In this document: piece after piece, positions 9,049-17,892 of the stretch
Position numbering within the stretch: position 1 is the first letter of the stretch
How the letters are laid out: each line of letters begins with the position of its first letter
Assembly (NCBI RefSeq): GCF_000156355.1
Contig: NZ_GG657883.1
Location: forward strand, 222,467 to 286,466
From: Methylophaga thiooxydans DMS010
Lineage (GTDB): Bacteria; Pseudomonadota; Gammaproteobacteria; Nitrosococcales; Methylophagaceae
DNA length: 64,000 nucleotides
Reading direction: 5' to 3'
Made by a program: the position numbers and the translations under genes
The notes under the pieces: generated by a model
What the model saw: the letters and a program-made list of their open reading frames with translations, nothing else
Told to the model about the DNA's origin: nothing
Databases searched by the model: none

Positions 9049-10494
9049 ATGAAACCACGTTTGATTACGACGTTAATCTGTGTTGCGCTTACCACCTCAG
9101 CTTGCGCTTCATTTCGAGACTATACAGCGCCTAGTGCACCGGAGACTGTGGAGCGTATTGAGTTCGAGCAGTCTGATGACAGTCGCTTTAAGTCGGCGAG
9201 CCAACCCGTTGCTGACTGGTGGCGAGAATTCACGGACCCTGCTTTGACCCAACTGGTTGAAGCCGCAATGGCAGCGAACCCCGACATTCGCATTGCCTTT
9301 AGTAACCTGCAGGAAGCGCGTGCACTTAGCCGAGAAGCGGGTTATGACCGTTACCCCTCAGTCGATGCCAGTGCTGATTATTCACGGAACCTAAATTCTC
9401 AGGAAACCGAGAGTGGCCAAGCGTTACCCAGAACGAACAACAATTACCAGGCTGGTTTTGATGCCAGCTGGGAATTAGATTTATTCAACCGAGTCTCTTC
9501 TCAAATTGAAACGCAGGCGGCACTGGCAGAGTCTGCCGAGGCCAATTTGCAATATATGTATGTGACTATCGCGGCTGAAGTAGCCAGAACATATGTTGAG
9601 TTACGCGGTGCGCAACACCGCTTAGATATCGCTGTGCGGAATCAGAAAAATCAGGCAGAAACGCATGAGTTGACTCAGGTTTTGTTAGACGGCGGTCGTG
9701 CCACGGCATTAGATGTTGCCAGAGCGAAGACACAAATGACACTGACGGCAGCCACTATCCCTCCCCTCGAAGCGCAAATGACCGCTGCCATCAATCGTTT
9801 GTCGGTACTAACCGGACAGGTGCCTGATACCTTGAGAAATCAGTTATCTGATAAAGCACCATTGCCAGAATTACCGGTAACCGTGGCTGTAGGTGATGCT
9901 GAATCGTTGCTTAAAAGACGGCCAGATATACGCGCTGCAGAGAGAACGTTGGCAGCGTCTGTATCGGCTTACAATGTGGCCACCGCTGACTTATTCCCAA
10001 CGGTCAGGCTGTTAGGCTCATTAGGCTTTGTAGCAACCAATCTCAGTAGCTTTGGCACTTCGGCTCTGGCTGGTTCGCTCGGTCCGTCAGTTGAGTGGCA
10101 AGTATTTAACCGTGATAGTGTGCGTGCCCGAATTGATCAAGCCGATGCGCGCAGTCAAGCACAGTTGGCGACTTATGACAAAACAGTGTTAGCTGCACTC
10201 GAAGAAACGCAGACCGCACTCAGTAATTTTGCTCGTGAAGAAGAACGACGTGCCACTTTGCAACTAGCGGCACAATCAGCTAAACATTCGGGTGATCTTG
10301 CAAAGCAACGTTTTGATGAGGGTTATGATGACTTTCTTGATGTGCTCGATGCCGAACGCACTTTGCTGGAAACGGAAGATACACTTGCCAACAGTGAAAT
10401 TGCGTCGGTACTCAATCTGATTGGAATCTATAAGGCACTCGGAGGGGGCTGGCAAGTGGCCAGTGACACTACTGATGTCAGTACTCAGGAGTAA
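9049..10494 (+). CDS. Outer membrane efflux lipoprotein (OprM/OprN type, NodT family)
   Basis: A 481-residue outer membrane factor. It begins one base after the stop of the transporter gene, so translation is coupled. The signal peptide ends in TTSAC, a lipobox, giving a lipid-anchored protein. The sequence shows the internal duplication of the family: two outer membrane efflux domains, each with long coiled-coil helices, and the typical WWREFTDPALTQLVEAA, FDASWELDLFNR, KRRPDIRAAERTLAA and AALEETQTALSNF segments. It forms the trimeric exit duct of the pump. The last gene of a three-gene operon closed by a strong stem-loop at 10574-10608. Confidence 0.92.
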   Translation: MKPRLITTLICVALTTSACASFRDYTAPSAPETVERIEFEQSDDSRFKSASQPVADWWREFTDPALTQLVEAAMAANPDIRIAFSNLQEARALSREAGYDRYPSVDASADYSRNLNSQETESGQALPRTNNNYQAGFDASWELDLFNRVSSQIETQAALAESAEANLQYMYVTIAAEVARTYVELRGAQHRLDIAVRNQKNQAETHELTQVLLDGGRATALDVARAKTQMTLTAATIPPLEAQMTAAINRLSVLTGQVPDTLRNQLSDKAPLPELPVTVAVGDAESLLKRRPDIRAAERTLAASVSAYNVATADLFPTVRLLGSLGFVATNLSSFGTSALAGSLGPSVEWQVFNRDSVRARIDQADARSQAQLATYDKTVLAALEETQTALSNFAREEERRATLQLAAQSAKHSGDLAKQRFDEGYDDFLDVLDAERTLLETEDTLANSEIASVLNLIGIYKALGGGWQVASDTTDVSTQE

Positions 10495-10573
10495 GTCTTT
10501 TTAGCAAGAGCATGAAATTTTGGATGTATTCATGCACCTTGTCATCACTCATTAAGACGCCTTTAAATCAAAA

Positions 10574-10608
10574 AATAAGCCGTAGTTCATGCTGAACTAC
10601 GGCTTATT
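10574..10608. terminator. Bidirectional rho-independent terminator
   Basis: A perfect 16-base stem (AATAAGCCGTAGTTCA pairing with its complement at 10593-10608) with a TGC loop, A-rich on the left and T-rich on the right. It serves the efflux operon on the plus strand and the GST genes on the minus strand. Confidence 0.9.
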
Positions 10609-10657
10609 ATTTATTTGAAATAAAAGCAGTCTTGCTTTATTTCACTTTCTCGACAAA

Positions 10658-11437
10658 TTAATAATCATCAATAACGACTGACGATAGTTCTTGTTGCTTG
10701 ATATCGTCTTTATTGGGCAGCAGCGAGAATGAAACAATGTCTTGTCCACAATTACTTTTACGTGTCGCCAGCGCATCATACCAGCGTGAGATCTGTGGCC
10801 GTTGTCTCACCAAGCTGGCTTCTTCAGTCTGCATTAACAAATGAATAACGGCTGTCCAATGGACATCTGCAAATGAGTACTTGTTGACGATATAGGCGTT
10901 ACCAGTCAATTGCTTTTCAAGTAGATCTAACACGCGATTCAGATTGGCTTTGGCTTTTTCACATGCTTCAGCGTTTGCCGTGTAGTCGGTGTCAGTCATT
11001 GGTTTCAACAACTGTTCTTGAACTAAAATATCGACATTAGGCGTAGCTTCTGTGACCGCAATATCAACCCAAAAGTCTTGTGTCGCTGCTTCGGTAACAT
11101 TTTTAGGAACTAACGAATAGCCCAAGCCTCTAGCATTAATAAAGGCCATGATGGCATTTGCACCAGCGACATTATAATCGGCTTCTTTTAAACCGGGGTA
11201 TGTACCAAACTCAAAAATGTCCTGGTATTCAGGCGAATTTTGTTCAGCGTTTAGAGTGTCCAGATAGCCTGTTCTCATTTCCATACCCTGCTCTGCCGCA
11301 GTGATAATACATTTGAGTGTATCGGCATCCCAGGGGGTACCCAGTAACTGGAGCATGTATTGTGCTTTTTTCATTTCGCCGGTACTGCCGTAATTACCAT
11401 CTAGATCCATTGGCGCTTTTTGATCGAATATATCCAT
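10658..11437 (-). CDS. Glutathione S-transferase-like protein (paralog 1 of 3)
   Basis: A 259-residue protein with a thioredoxin-like N-terminal half and an all-helical GST C-terminal half. Marks include the C-terminal YIVNKYSFADVHW segment (GST N-capping box and the conserved Asp of helix 6) and RPQISRWYDALATR. The N-terminal half has LKCIITAAEQG with a Cys near residue 43 but lacks a clear cis-Pro motif, and an unusual 30-residue extension precedes it. Its C-terminal tail (RKSN...LLPNKDDI) matches that of the GST-like protein at 23838-24524, so these are paralogs within one block. Together with the gene at 11469 it forms a two-gene unit, 31 bases apart. A role in conjugating or isomerising a reactive product is possible; its catalytic competence is uncertain. 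Confidence 0.7.
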   Translation of the reverse strand: MDIFDQKAPMDLDGNYGSTGEMKKAQYMLQLLGTPWDADTLKCIITAAEQGMEMRTGYLDTLNAEQNSPEYQDIFEFGTYPGLKEADYNVAGANAIMAFINARGLGYSLVPKNVTEAATQDFWVDIAVTEATPNVDILVQEQLLKPMTDTDYTANAEACEKAKANLNRVLDLLEKQLTGNAYIVNKYSFADVHWTAVIHLLMQTEEASLVRQRPQISRWYDALATRKSNCGQDIVSFSLLPNKDDIKQQELSSVVIDDY

Positions 11438-11468
11438 TGCTTTTTCCTCTAAATTCAGTGTGTCTGTC

Positions 11469-12125
11469 TTATGCCACTTGACTGTTACTTGACCCAGTCT
11501 GCATCGGTAAGTACTCGATATTCAGTGGTCCAGACATTTTTTCTTCTATACGGGTAATCCACTTTTCTATATTGGGGTGCTGGCTTATGTCATAGCCACC
11601 GCATTTAAGAACATAGATATAAGCAGCAGCATGCGGATCGGCAAAACTCAATTGCCCCACAATGAATTGGTTATCCGCTAAGATTTTATTCAAGCTAGAT
11701 AACACTCTTTCTAGAGCGATTTTATCTTCCACAGTCATGTTGCCGTGGATCATCGCTTCTGTGGCGGGAGCTAATGCTTGATAACAAACATCAACCCAAT
11801 AATTTTGCAGCCCTAGAGTTCTGGCTTTTTTGGGGATTAATGAAGTGCCCTTACCTCGCACATCGAGGTAGGTCAAAATTGCTCGTGCACCGGATACTGA
11901 GAAGTCACCTTGCGTTAAAGTGGGTACTTTTTGTGTTCCCTCGATGTATTGATAGCTGTTGATGTGATCTATCTCAGTCTCAGGCGTTGCCAATGTTGTT
12001 TTTAATGAAATTTCTTTGATTCCTGCCATAAGCAGACATTTCATGGTGGCAATTTGCCCTTTCACCCCAAGCAATGTTATCTCTTGACTACTCTTGTCTT
12101 TTTTCCAACTGAATAAGCCCATCAT
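11469..12125 (-). CDS. Glutathione S-transferase-like protein (paralog 2 of 3)
   Basis: A 218-residue GST-like protein. Near the N-terminus, GQIATMKCLLMAG has the Cys position shared by all three paralogs in this window; PTLTQGDFSVSGARAILTYLD (around residues 68-88) corresponds to the region after the GSH-binding strand, and FIVGQLSFADPHAAAYIY is the helical-domain core motif. AGGTGGAATG lies before the start. It is the first gene of the two-gene GST unit and is preceded by a 309-base AT-rich control region. The protein probably binds glutathione or acts as a partner of the hydroxylase pathway; the substrate is unknown. Confidence 0.7.
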   Translation of the reverse strand: MMGLFSWKKDKSSQEITLLGVKGQIATMKCLLMAGIKEISLKTTLATPETEIDHINSYQYIEGTQKVPTLTQGDFSVSGARAILTYLDVRGKGTSLIPKKARTLGLQNYWVDVCYQALAPATEAMIHGNMTVEDKIALERVLSSLNKILADNQFIVGQLSFADPHAAAYIYVLKCGGYDISQHPNIEKWITRIEEKMSGPLNIEYLPMQTGSSNSQVA

Positions 12126-12434
12126 TCCACCTCTGTTGATATTAGTCTTTGTAATGCTCTAAACCGTCTCGACTTCGATGCGCTTTACAGTGACCCATTT
12201 CGGGTCTGGCGCATAAGTGAGTTCTTAGTTAGAAAAACAATAACTAATTTTTGTGGAAATATATGTACGTAATTATTCATATATAAATAACAAATATGAA
12301 TATTACAAAAATAGATTTTAATGATGGGGGGTTGTAAATTAAAGAATCACTTGGCACTAACAAATAATTATAATCACTTGATTATATTATATTTGTTTAC
12401 TATTTCATCCCTGATTATAAATGCTTTCCATGGA
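12126..12434. promoter_or_regulatory. AT-rich control region upstream of GST pair
   Basis: A 309-base noncoding stretch between the GST-like gene start and the 3' end of the response regulator gene. It contains TACGTA at 12266-12271 inside ATGTACGTAATT, one of five such sites in the noncoding parts of this block. No further gene is visible. Confidence 0.4.
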
Positions 12435-13067
12435 TTAGGGCTCTTTGAATGCGGATAAATCAACGTAATCAAAACCTGCTGCTATCGCTATTTTTAAGAC
12501 ATCGGACAGCGATTTCGCATCTAATTTTTCCATAACATGTACTCGATGCAGCTCAACCGTTCGGATGCTGATGTCCATATCAAAAGCTATCTGCTTATTT
12601 CTTAGCCCATCAACCATGCCTTTCAGTACTTCGTGTTCCCTCGGTGTCAGACTGGCCACGGCTTCCTTGGCTGTCGCTTCAAATAGCTCAATTTGCTGTT
12701 TATCTTTTCTGTCGGCAATGCATTCTTTAATGATGCCAATCAACATGGTCGAGTCAAACGGTTTCTCGAGAAAGTCATATGCGCCGACCTTGAGTGCCTT
12801 CACTGCTGTGGGGATATCGCCGTGGCCAGTGATACAAATAACGGGCATTTTTAACTCTCGCTTTTGTAACTCTTCCATGACTTCCATACCAGACATTTCA
12901 GGCATGCATAAATCTAGGATGACGCATCCTTCTTCTAATTCTTCTACATTTGCGACGAACTCTGCTGGATTGCCAAAGGCAACCACCTCAAAGTCCTCAG
13001 AGCGTAATAACATTGATAAAGAGCCCCTGACAGCATCATCATCGTCAACTATGTATATGTTATTCAT
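12435..13067 (-). CDS. FixJ-family response regulator (LuxR-type output)
   Basis: A 210-residue two-component response regulator. The receiver domain has the acidic pocket DDDD at residues 8-11, phospho-acceptor Asp52 in ILDLCMPEMSG, the Thr in ICITGHGD and the Lys in FLEKPFD, all intact. The output is a LuxR/NarL-type helix-turn-helix (LTPREHEVLKGMVDG then NKQIAFDMDISIRTVELHR, residues about 138-190). This matches FixJ, TodT and StyR, the last two of which regulate aromatic monooxygenase operons. It lies 3 bases after the histidine kinase gene. It is the likely activator of the hydroxylase block and may bind the recurrent TACGTA elements; that link is inference. Confidence 0.92.
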   Translation of the reverse strand: MNNIYIVDDDDAVRGSLSMLLRSEDFEVVAFGNPAEFVANVEELEEGCVILDLCMPEMSGMEVMEELQKRELKMPVICITGHGDIPTAVKALKVGAYDFLEKPFDSTMLIGIIKECIADRKDKQQIELFEATAKEAVASLTPREHEVLKGMVDGLRNKQIAFDMDISIRTVELHRVHVMEKLDAKSLSDVLKIAIAAGFDYVDLSAFKEP

Positions 13068-13070
13068 ATT

Positions 13071-15023
13071 TTAAGCCTCGATAAATTCGATATCTTCGAC
13101 TGGTAAGGTAAATTTAAACGTTGTTCCGCCATATGTATTTTTCTCAACGAGCAAGCGCCCCCCGTGTGAATAAATAATTGAGCGAGTAATTGCCAGCCCC
13201 ATTCCCATGCCTTCTGGTTTAGTTGTATAAAATGGTTCAAAAATTTTGTTGATTTCATACTCAGAAAGTCCGGGGCCACTGTCATGCACAGACACCAAAA
13301 CTTCCTCACTCTGGTTGTGTGACTCGATAATCAACTGCCTCTCTTCTGCCACGAGCACCCGCATTGCTTCAATGGCATTTTTAATCAGGTTAATCAGGAT
13401 CTGTTCAATCAATATACGATCAGCAAATACGTGAGGTAAATCTTCTGACAACTTTAGCTCTACTTCAGGATCTTGCTCCTGAAACTCCAGCCTGAGTAAT
13501 TTAATGGCTGAATTAATCAGCGTATTGACGCAAACCGTTTTTCTGGAATCGTCCTTTTTCACAAAATTTCTGAGCTCATGCATTATTTCCTGAGCGCGGA
13601 TGGCCTGACTAGAGACATTTTCCAAAGCACTGAGAATTTCTTCTTTAGTCGTTTTATCTTTCTGAATCAGGGTTATACATGCCCTACTGTACGCTTCAAT
13701 TGAGGTGAGTGGTTGTGATAACTCATGTGCAAGCTGCGAGCTCATTTCACCAATGGTTATCATTCGTGAGGTATGCGCCAACTCAAGTAAATGTTTCTTT
13801 TCTAACTCTTCATCACTTTTCGATTGCGTGATATCAGATGTCAGTACCACAAAGCCCTGTACCTCACCGGTTTCAGAGAAGTTCGGTACATAGGTACTGC
13901 GAATATAAACCACACCTGAGTTCGGGTAGCTGAGTCTTTCCTCAAAAGTGACGGTGTTACCAGCCATAGCCTGTCTGACATATTTTTCAACAATCCGATA
14001 TGAAGGCTCACCAATCACATCCCAGATTACTCGTCCACAGATTGCCTGACGTGACAGACCAAACCACTTTTCAAATGCTTTGTTATTAAACTGATAGCGA
14101 AGCTCTTTATCCACATAGGCTATCAACTCAGGAATGGCATTAATGACCAACAGTAGTTGCTGCTCGCTTTGGTGCAAAGCCTGCTCAATTTTGCGGCGTT
14201 TATTTTCTTCTTGAACCTTTAATGTAACCTCTTGCAAGATAACGGTAAGAATAGGTTCGGATGCCGATTTCGCCAAAGAGGAAATTGTCATATCAAAATA
14301 ACACTTTCCTTTCGGGCCATAAAAACTCACCGTCTGATTGCCACTATGCCCACGGTCTTGAGTACTCAGCGCGGCGGCAATCATATCCTTGATTTGGCTC
14401 TCATGGGTATCGGGGAAAACCGCATAGAAATAGGTGCTGACCAGATCCCGTTCACTATATTTGAGCAGTCTCTGTGCACAGGGATTGAGGTTTAAAATCT
14501 TACCTTTAGAATCCAGATTCAAGATGCCAATCGGCACTCTATCAAGCAGCCTGTCCAAGTAATTCGTGACAAGCGGTTGTCCGGTCATCGAAGCTAAGCG
14601 TTCCCTCTCAACTTCAGCCATGGTAGTGGCGTAATTACGTTGGTTTTCAATGACGTCGACCTTTTGTTGCAACAAATCGAGAAAGTTATCTTTGTTGTCA
14701 TAGATATAGGTCGTAACATCAGAGCTTAAAAAAGGTGAAAAAAGTATCGACTTTCGTATGGTTTCTTTTTGGTTGTCATCGCAGAAGATGATGACTTTTA
14801 TGCCTTTATGTAAAACAAGCGTGTGTTCTGCTATCCGAATTGGCTCTTGTACATTGAGTCCCAGCACGAGAATGTCTGGGACACCAAGCTTGTCCTCCAG
14901 CCTGGTATATAGCTCGTCCGCTGATGTGACGTACCCGAGCATGACACCGGCGCTAAGGTGTGAATTTAAATAATCTAATAACTCAGCATCGTCGTCCAGG
15001 AATAAAGCAATTCGGCTACTCAT
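13071..15023 (-). CDS. PAS-domain sensor histidine kinase with N-terminal pseudo-receiver
   Basis: A 650-residue soluble-looking kinase. Residues 1-120 resemble a receiver domain (FLDDDAELLDYL), but the phospho-acceptor position is Gly55 in ILVLGLN, so this domain probably cannot be phosphorylated. Two PAS domains follow (about 155-270 and 290-400, with VPIGILNLDSKGKI and AIPELIAYVDKELRY). The HisKA box GEMSSQLAHELSQPLTSI has His433 and is of the FixL type, followed by a HATPase with NLIKNAIEAM, DSGPGLS and GMGMGLAI. There are no membrane helices, so it senses an internal ligand. Its start codon overlaps the stop of the upstream dehydrogenase-like gene (TGATG), and the response regulator gene follows after 3 bases. 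All three are translationally linked. Confidence 0.9.
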   Translation of the reverse strand: MSSRIALFLDDDAELLDYLNSHLSAGVMLGYVTSADELYTRLEDKLGVPDILVLGLNVQEPIRIAEHTLVLHKGIKVIIFCDDNQKETIRKSILFSPFLSSDVTTYIYDNKDNFLDLLQQKVDVIENQRNYATTMAEVERERLASMTGQPLVTNYLDRLLDRVPIGILNLDSKGKILNLNPCAQRLLKYSERDLVSTYFYAVFPDTHESQIKDMIAAALSTQDRGHSGNQTVSFYGPKGKCYFDMTISSLAKSASEPILTVILQEVTLKVQEENKRRKIEQALHQSEQQLLLVINAIPELIAYVDKELRYQFNNKAFEKWFGLSRQAICGRVIWDVIGEPSYRIVEKYVRQAMAGNTVTFEERLSYPNSGVVYIRSTYVPNFSETGEVQGFVVLTSDITQSKSDEELEKKHLLELAHTSRMITIGEMSSQLAHELSQPLTSIEAYSRACITLIQKDKTTKEEILSALENVSSQAIRAQEIMHELRNFVKKDDSRKTVCVNTLINSAIKLLRLEFQEQDPEVELKLSEDLPHVFADRILIEQILINLIKNAIEAMRVLVAEERQLIIESHNQSEEVLVSVHDSGPGLSEYEINKIFEPFYTTKPEGMGMGLAITRSIIYSHGGRLLVEKNTYGGTTFKFTLPVEDIEFIEA

Positions 15024-16186
15024 CAGGTATCAGTGAGTAAAGGCTGTTCAAGAATAGAGCGACCGGTCCAGACTCTCAGCATGTCAGTGGTGGGTGACAT
15101 AATGTGTGCAGCCCGTGCATCACGCATCATCCTGTTTAAGTTAGAGTCCTCTCGATAGGCGCTTCCGCCACACAGCGTCATGCCTTCATTAACGATATCA
15201 ATGACGGTGTCTGCGATTTCTGCCTTGGCGGAAAATAAATCTAGCTGACTGCCCTCTATTCCATTGTCATAACATTGCGTCGCCCAATACAGCAGGGCTC
15301 GGGTACGGGCATATTTTGCCCACAAACAACCCACTTGGTGCTGAGTAACAGATGATGAGGCAATGCTTTTGCCATTGAAGGAGAAAGTGCGTTTCATGAT
15401 GTGGGATTTGACTTCTTCAATCACAGCACGGGCTAAGCCAAGGTATGCCCCAGCAATGGCGGTGAGAAAATAAGGGGTAATGACATTAAAGATATACCAG
15501 ATTTGATCTCCTTCATTACCTAAAATGTGCTCTTCAGAAACTGCCACTTTGTTAAGAGATAAGTTGCGTGAGCTATTTCCTCTTAATCCCAATCCAGCCC
15601 AAGCAGGCCCCCACTCTATACCTTCACTGTTTCCTGGTACGATTATGCAGTTAAATTTTCCTGTAGGTTGGTTGGTCTCTTCTGTCACTGCCGAAACGAC
15701 GTAGGAGTCAGCTCTGCCACCATTGGTAGCAAATGACTTTTCACCTTCAATTATATAATCCCCGTTATGGGTATTAGTCATCTTGGTACGAGGCAGGTAA
15801 AAGTGAGAGCCAGAACCCAGCTCACTTAAAGACAGAGAGGTGATATGTCGACCTTCACAGATTGGTGTCAGGTAATTATCCTGTTGAAAATCCGTGACTT
15901 TTGAAGCGATAACAGCACTACCGACACAATGCATGCCGTAGCAAATAGACGTGCTGGCACAAGACTGTCCAATAATTTCACAGACTTTTGCTAGTGTTTC
16001 TGTGCCATGTCCCATGCCACCAAACTCAAGTGGAATTGTCAGTCCACCCAGTCCGGCCTGTTGCAAGGCTCGAATACCTTCCTCTGGCCATTCAGCATAC
16101 TTATCCGTATGTACCGTATTTTTAGCAATAACTGATTTACTGACTTCTTCAGTTATTTCAAAAACCTTAGATATCTCTGAGTACAT
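15023..16186 (-). CDS. Acyl-CoA-dehydrogenase-fold flavoprotein lacking the usual catalytic Glu
   Basis: A 387-residue member of the acyl-CoA dehydrogenase fold: N-terminal helical domain (GLGGLTIPLEFGGMGHG), beta domain (SLSELGSGSHF, GEKSFATNGGRADSYVV) and C-terminal helices. In classical enzymes the catalytic base is the Glu of an IYEGT motif near the C-terminus. Here the matching place reads HIMSPTTDM (residues 361-369), and the alternative Glu position in the earlier helix also has no acid. It is thus unlikely to be an ordinary dehydrogenase; a flavin monooxygenase, a desulfurisation-type enzyme or a ligand-binding role is possible. It is the first gene of an operon with the kinase and response regulator and shares one base with the kinase start. 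Confidence 0.8.
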   Translation of the reverse strand: MYSEISKVFEITEEVSKSVIAKNTVHTDKYAEWPEEGIRALQQAGLGGLTIPLEFGGMGHGTETLAKVCEIIGQSCASTSICYGMHCVGSAVIASKVTDFQQDNYLTPICEGRHITSLSLSELGSGSHFYLPRTKMTNTHNGDYIIEGEKSFATNGGRADSYVVSAVTEETNQPTGKFNCIIVPGNSEGIEWGPAWAGLGLRGNSSRNLSLNKVAVSEEHILGNEGDQIWYIFNVITPYFLTAIAGAYLGLARAVIEEVKSHIMKRTFSFNGKSIASSSVTQHQVGCLWAKYARTRALLYWATQCYDNGIEGSQLDLFSAKAEIADTVIDIVNEGMTLCGGSAYREDSNLNRMMRDARAAHIMSPTTDMLRVWTGRSILEQPLLTDT

Positions 16187-16335
16187 TTACTAAACCCACA
16201 TTCCGAAAACTATTTACTACTTTAGAATATCTTTGACCTTTATGTCGTCTTTTCATCGTTGTTATTGGTTTATTTAGGATGACAGGCTTCATTTATTCTC
16301 ATGCTTCTTAAAAATTGACTTCTAATCAAACAGTC

Positions 16336-17382
16336 CTATACCGACGTATTCAATAACTTTTTCAGCGTGTCATTGATCATCTGAAAATCTTCCGGTGCTA
16401 TGCCCAGCATCGTGAAGTGGCCCCAGGCGGAAGGGATAGAAACCAGTTCACTACCGGCAATCATTTGCTGTTCGTGTAGACAGTCGTCAGGGGAAATAAA
16501 CATATCTTTTTCAAATGAAATGACAAATACTTTGGCAGAAATTCTCCCTAATGCTGCAGCGAGATCACCGTCTGTATGTAAGCTGACATCTCCTGAACGC
16601 CACTTTTGCGCCATACAAAGCAGATTATTTGGATCCATAGGCAAAAACCAGTTTTCCCATAATCCTTTTAAGAAATCTTGTTGTGAAGAAAAACCCACGT
16701 TTTGCCACAATGCGTTGTTATATAAACCTTGGCTTGCCCCCATCATCGCGAATACATGAGCCATACGGCGTAAACCTTGCTCAACGTCTTCTGAGTTGTC
16801 ATAGCGGCCATTATTCCATGCGGGATCTGATGTTAGTGCCTCACAGAATACATCCACATAGAGCATGCAATGTGGCGTCGTTTTGGCGGTTCCACTTATC
16901 GGTGCCGCTCTTTCAACCATATCAGGGTATCGTACCGCCCATTCATAGGTTTGTTGTGCGCCCATAGACCAGCCGGTTACCAATTTGAGTTTTGTAACGC
17001 CCAGATGTGTTAGTAGTTGGTGTTGTGCTCTTACATCATCACCGATGGTGAGTTCAGGAAAATAATTCGCTTGGTAAGGTGCTGCATAGTTATGAGGAGA
17101 TGATGATAAGCCACCGCCTAATTGATTGGGAATGACGATAAAGTATTTGCTGGGATCCAGTGCTAAACCTTCACCGACATAGGGAGCCATGGCTGAGTGA
17201 GTACCTGAAAACATAACGGGAAACACAATGGCGTTATCCCCCTGCTCATTTAATTTACCGTAGCAGGTGTAGGCGAGCTGTGCGCCTCTCAACGTTGCAC
17301 CTTGCTCCAATACTAAATCACCAAGTTCATACACCTCAAACTCACCGTGTTGTGCTGCTGTGTAATAGGTATTGGATGTCAT
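16336..17382 (-). CDS. Alpha/beta hydrolase of the homoserine O-acetyltransferase (MetX) fold
   Basis: A 348-residue alpha/beta hydrolase. The nucleophile elbow is GWSMG with Ser139, the acid is probably the Asp of FEKDMFISPDD near residue 295, and the His is in WGHFTMLG near residue 325. The N-terminal GATLRGAQLAYTCYGKLN and the QLGGGLSSSPHNY loop are MetX-family signatures. No methionine biosynthesis genes are near and it sits among catabolic genes, so it may hydrolyse or transfer an acyl group in the local pathway. I do not call it metX. A TACGTA element lies 95 bases upstream of its start. Confidence 0.75.
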   Translation of the reverse strand: MTSNTYYTAAQHGEFEVYELGDLVLEQGATLRGAQLAYTCYGKLNEQGDNAIVFPVMFSGTHSAMAPYVGEGLALDPSKYFIVIPNQLGGGLSSSPHNYAAPYQANYFPELTIGDDVRAQHQLLTHLGVTKLKLVTGWSMGAQQTYEWAVRYPDMVERAAPISGTAKTTPHCMLYVDVFCEALTSDPAWNNGRYDNSEDVEQGLRRMAHVFAMMGASQGLYNNALWQNVGFSSQQDFLKGLWENWFLPMDPNNLLCMAQKWRSGDVSLHTDGDLAAALGRISAKVFVISFEKDMFISPDDCLHEQQMIAGSELVSIPSAWGHFTMLGIAPEDFQMINDTLKKLLNTSV

Positions 17383-17892
17383 TTTCTTGCCTCGTATTCC
17401 GTGCCGTTTGGTATAAAAAATCGTTTATTGATGCTTAATTCAAGTAAACGCTATATGGCCTGAATTACTAACTCGTATTTTTACGTATAGTTTTTGAAAT
17501 TCTGTCTGGATTTTGCCTTGTATACCTATTTTCCTGATTGATTCGCTAGGAAAATATTGACACTTAATACGCATGAAATGGTATAGATGGTTGGCTATTT
17601 GGAATGAAAAAAAACCACTGCCAGAGAGGGGTCGTCATACGATTTCGAGAGAAGGTATTGGCTCTGGCAGTGGTGAAGCTGAAACCACTTTTTACGCTTA
17701 CAGTTTAACTTTTATATTAGATTTACAAATACGTATATATACTATAAGTATAAAGGCGTGACGGACTGTTTTTGGTAAATAGGTAGGACGTGATTGTTAA
17801 TTTACTATTTATCAGTAGCTTGCAACATAAACAAAGAGTCAACTTAAGGTGTCGACTTTTGTGGAGCCAAACAAATTAAACACAAACTAGCG
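17383..17892. promoter_or_regulatory. Noncoding region with two TACGTA elements and a large stem-loop
   Basis: A 510-base stretch without a convincing gene. It holds TACGTA at 17482-17487, upstream of the MetX-fold hydrolase, and AAATACGTATAT around 17730-17735, just past the end of the long hydroxylase operon. Between them lies the stem-loop described at 17607-17674. A 62-codon open frame at 17573-17761 runs straight through the stem-loop and has no ribosome binding site, so I do not call it. Confidence 0.5.
17607..17674 (-). terminator. Large stem-loop with T-run, probable end of the hydroxylase operon
   Basis: Perfect 13-base arms ACCACTGCCAGAG (17614-17626) and its complement (17662-17674) enclose 35 bases. 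On the minus strand the stem is followed by eight T residues (17614-17607), so it looks like a rho-independent terminator about 220 bases beyond the last gene of the minus-strand operon. The long loop can itself fold (TCGT-CAT-ACGA). On the plus strand, the right arm's AGTGGT can instead pair with ACCACT at 17684-17689, which is followed by T residues, so two exclusive folds exist. Confidence 0.6.

Noticed and set aside
12565..13074. 169-codon open frame antisense to the response regulator gene
   Set aside because: It is a serine-rich shadow of the FixJ-type gene, with no domain and no ribosome binding site.
16336..17382. Calling this metX (homoserine O-acetyltransferase)
   Set aside because: The fold fits, but no methionine genes are near and the context is catabolic.
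17573..17761. 62-codon frame through the stem-loop region
   Set aside because: It has no ribosome binding site and spans the inverted repeat.
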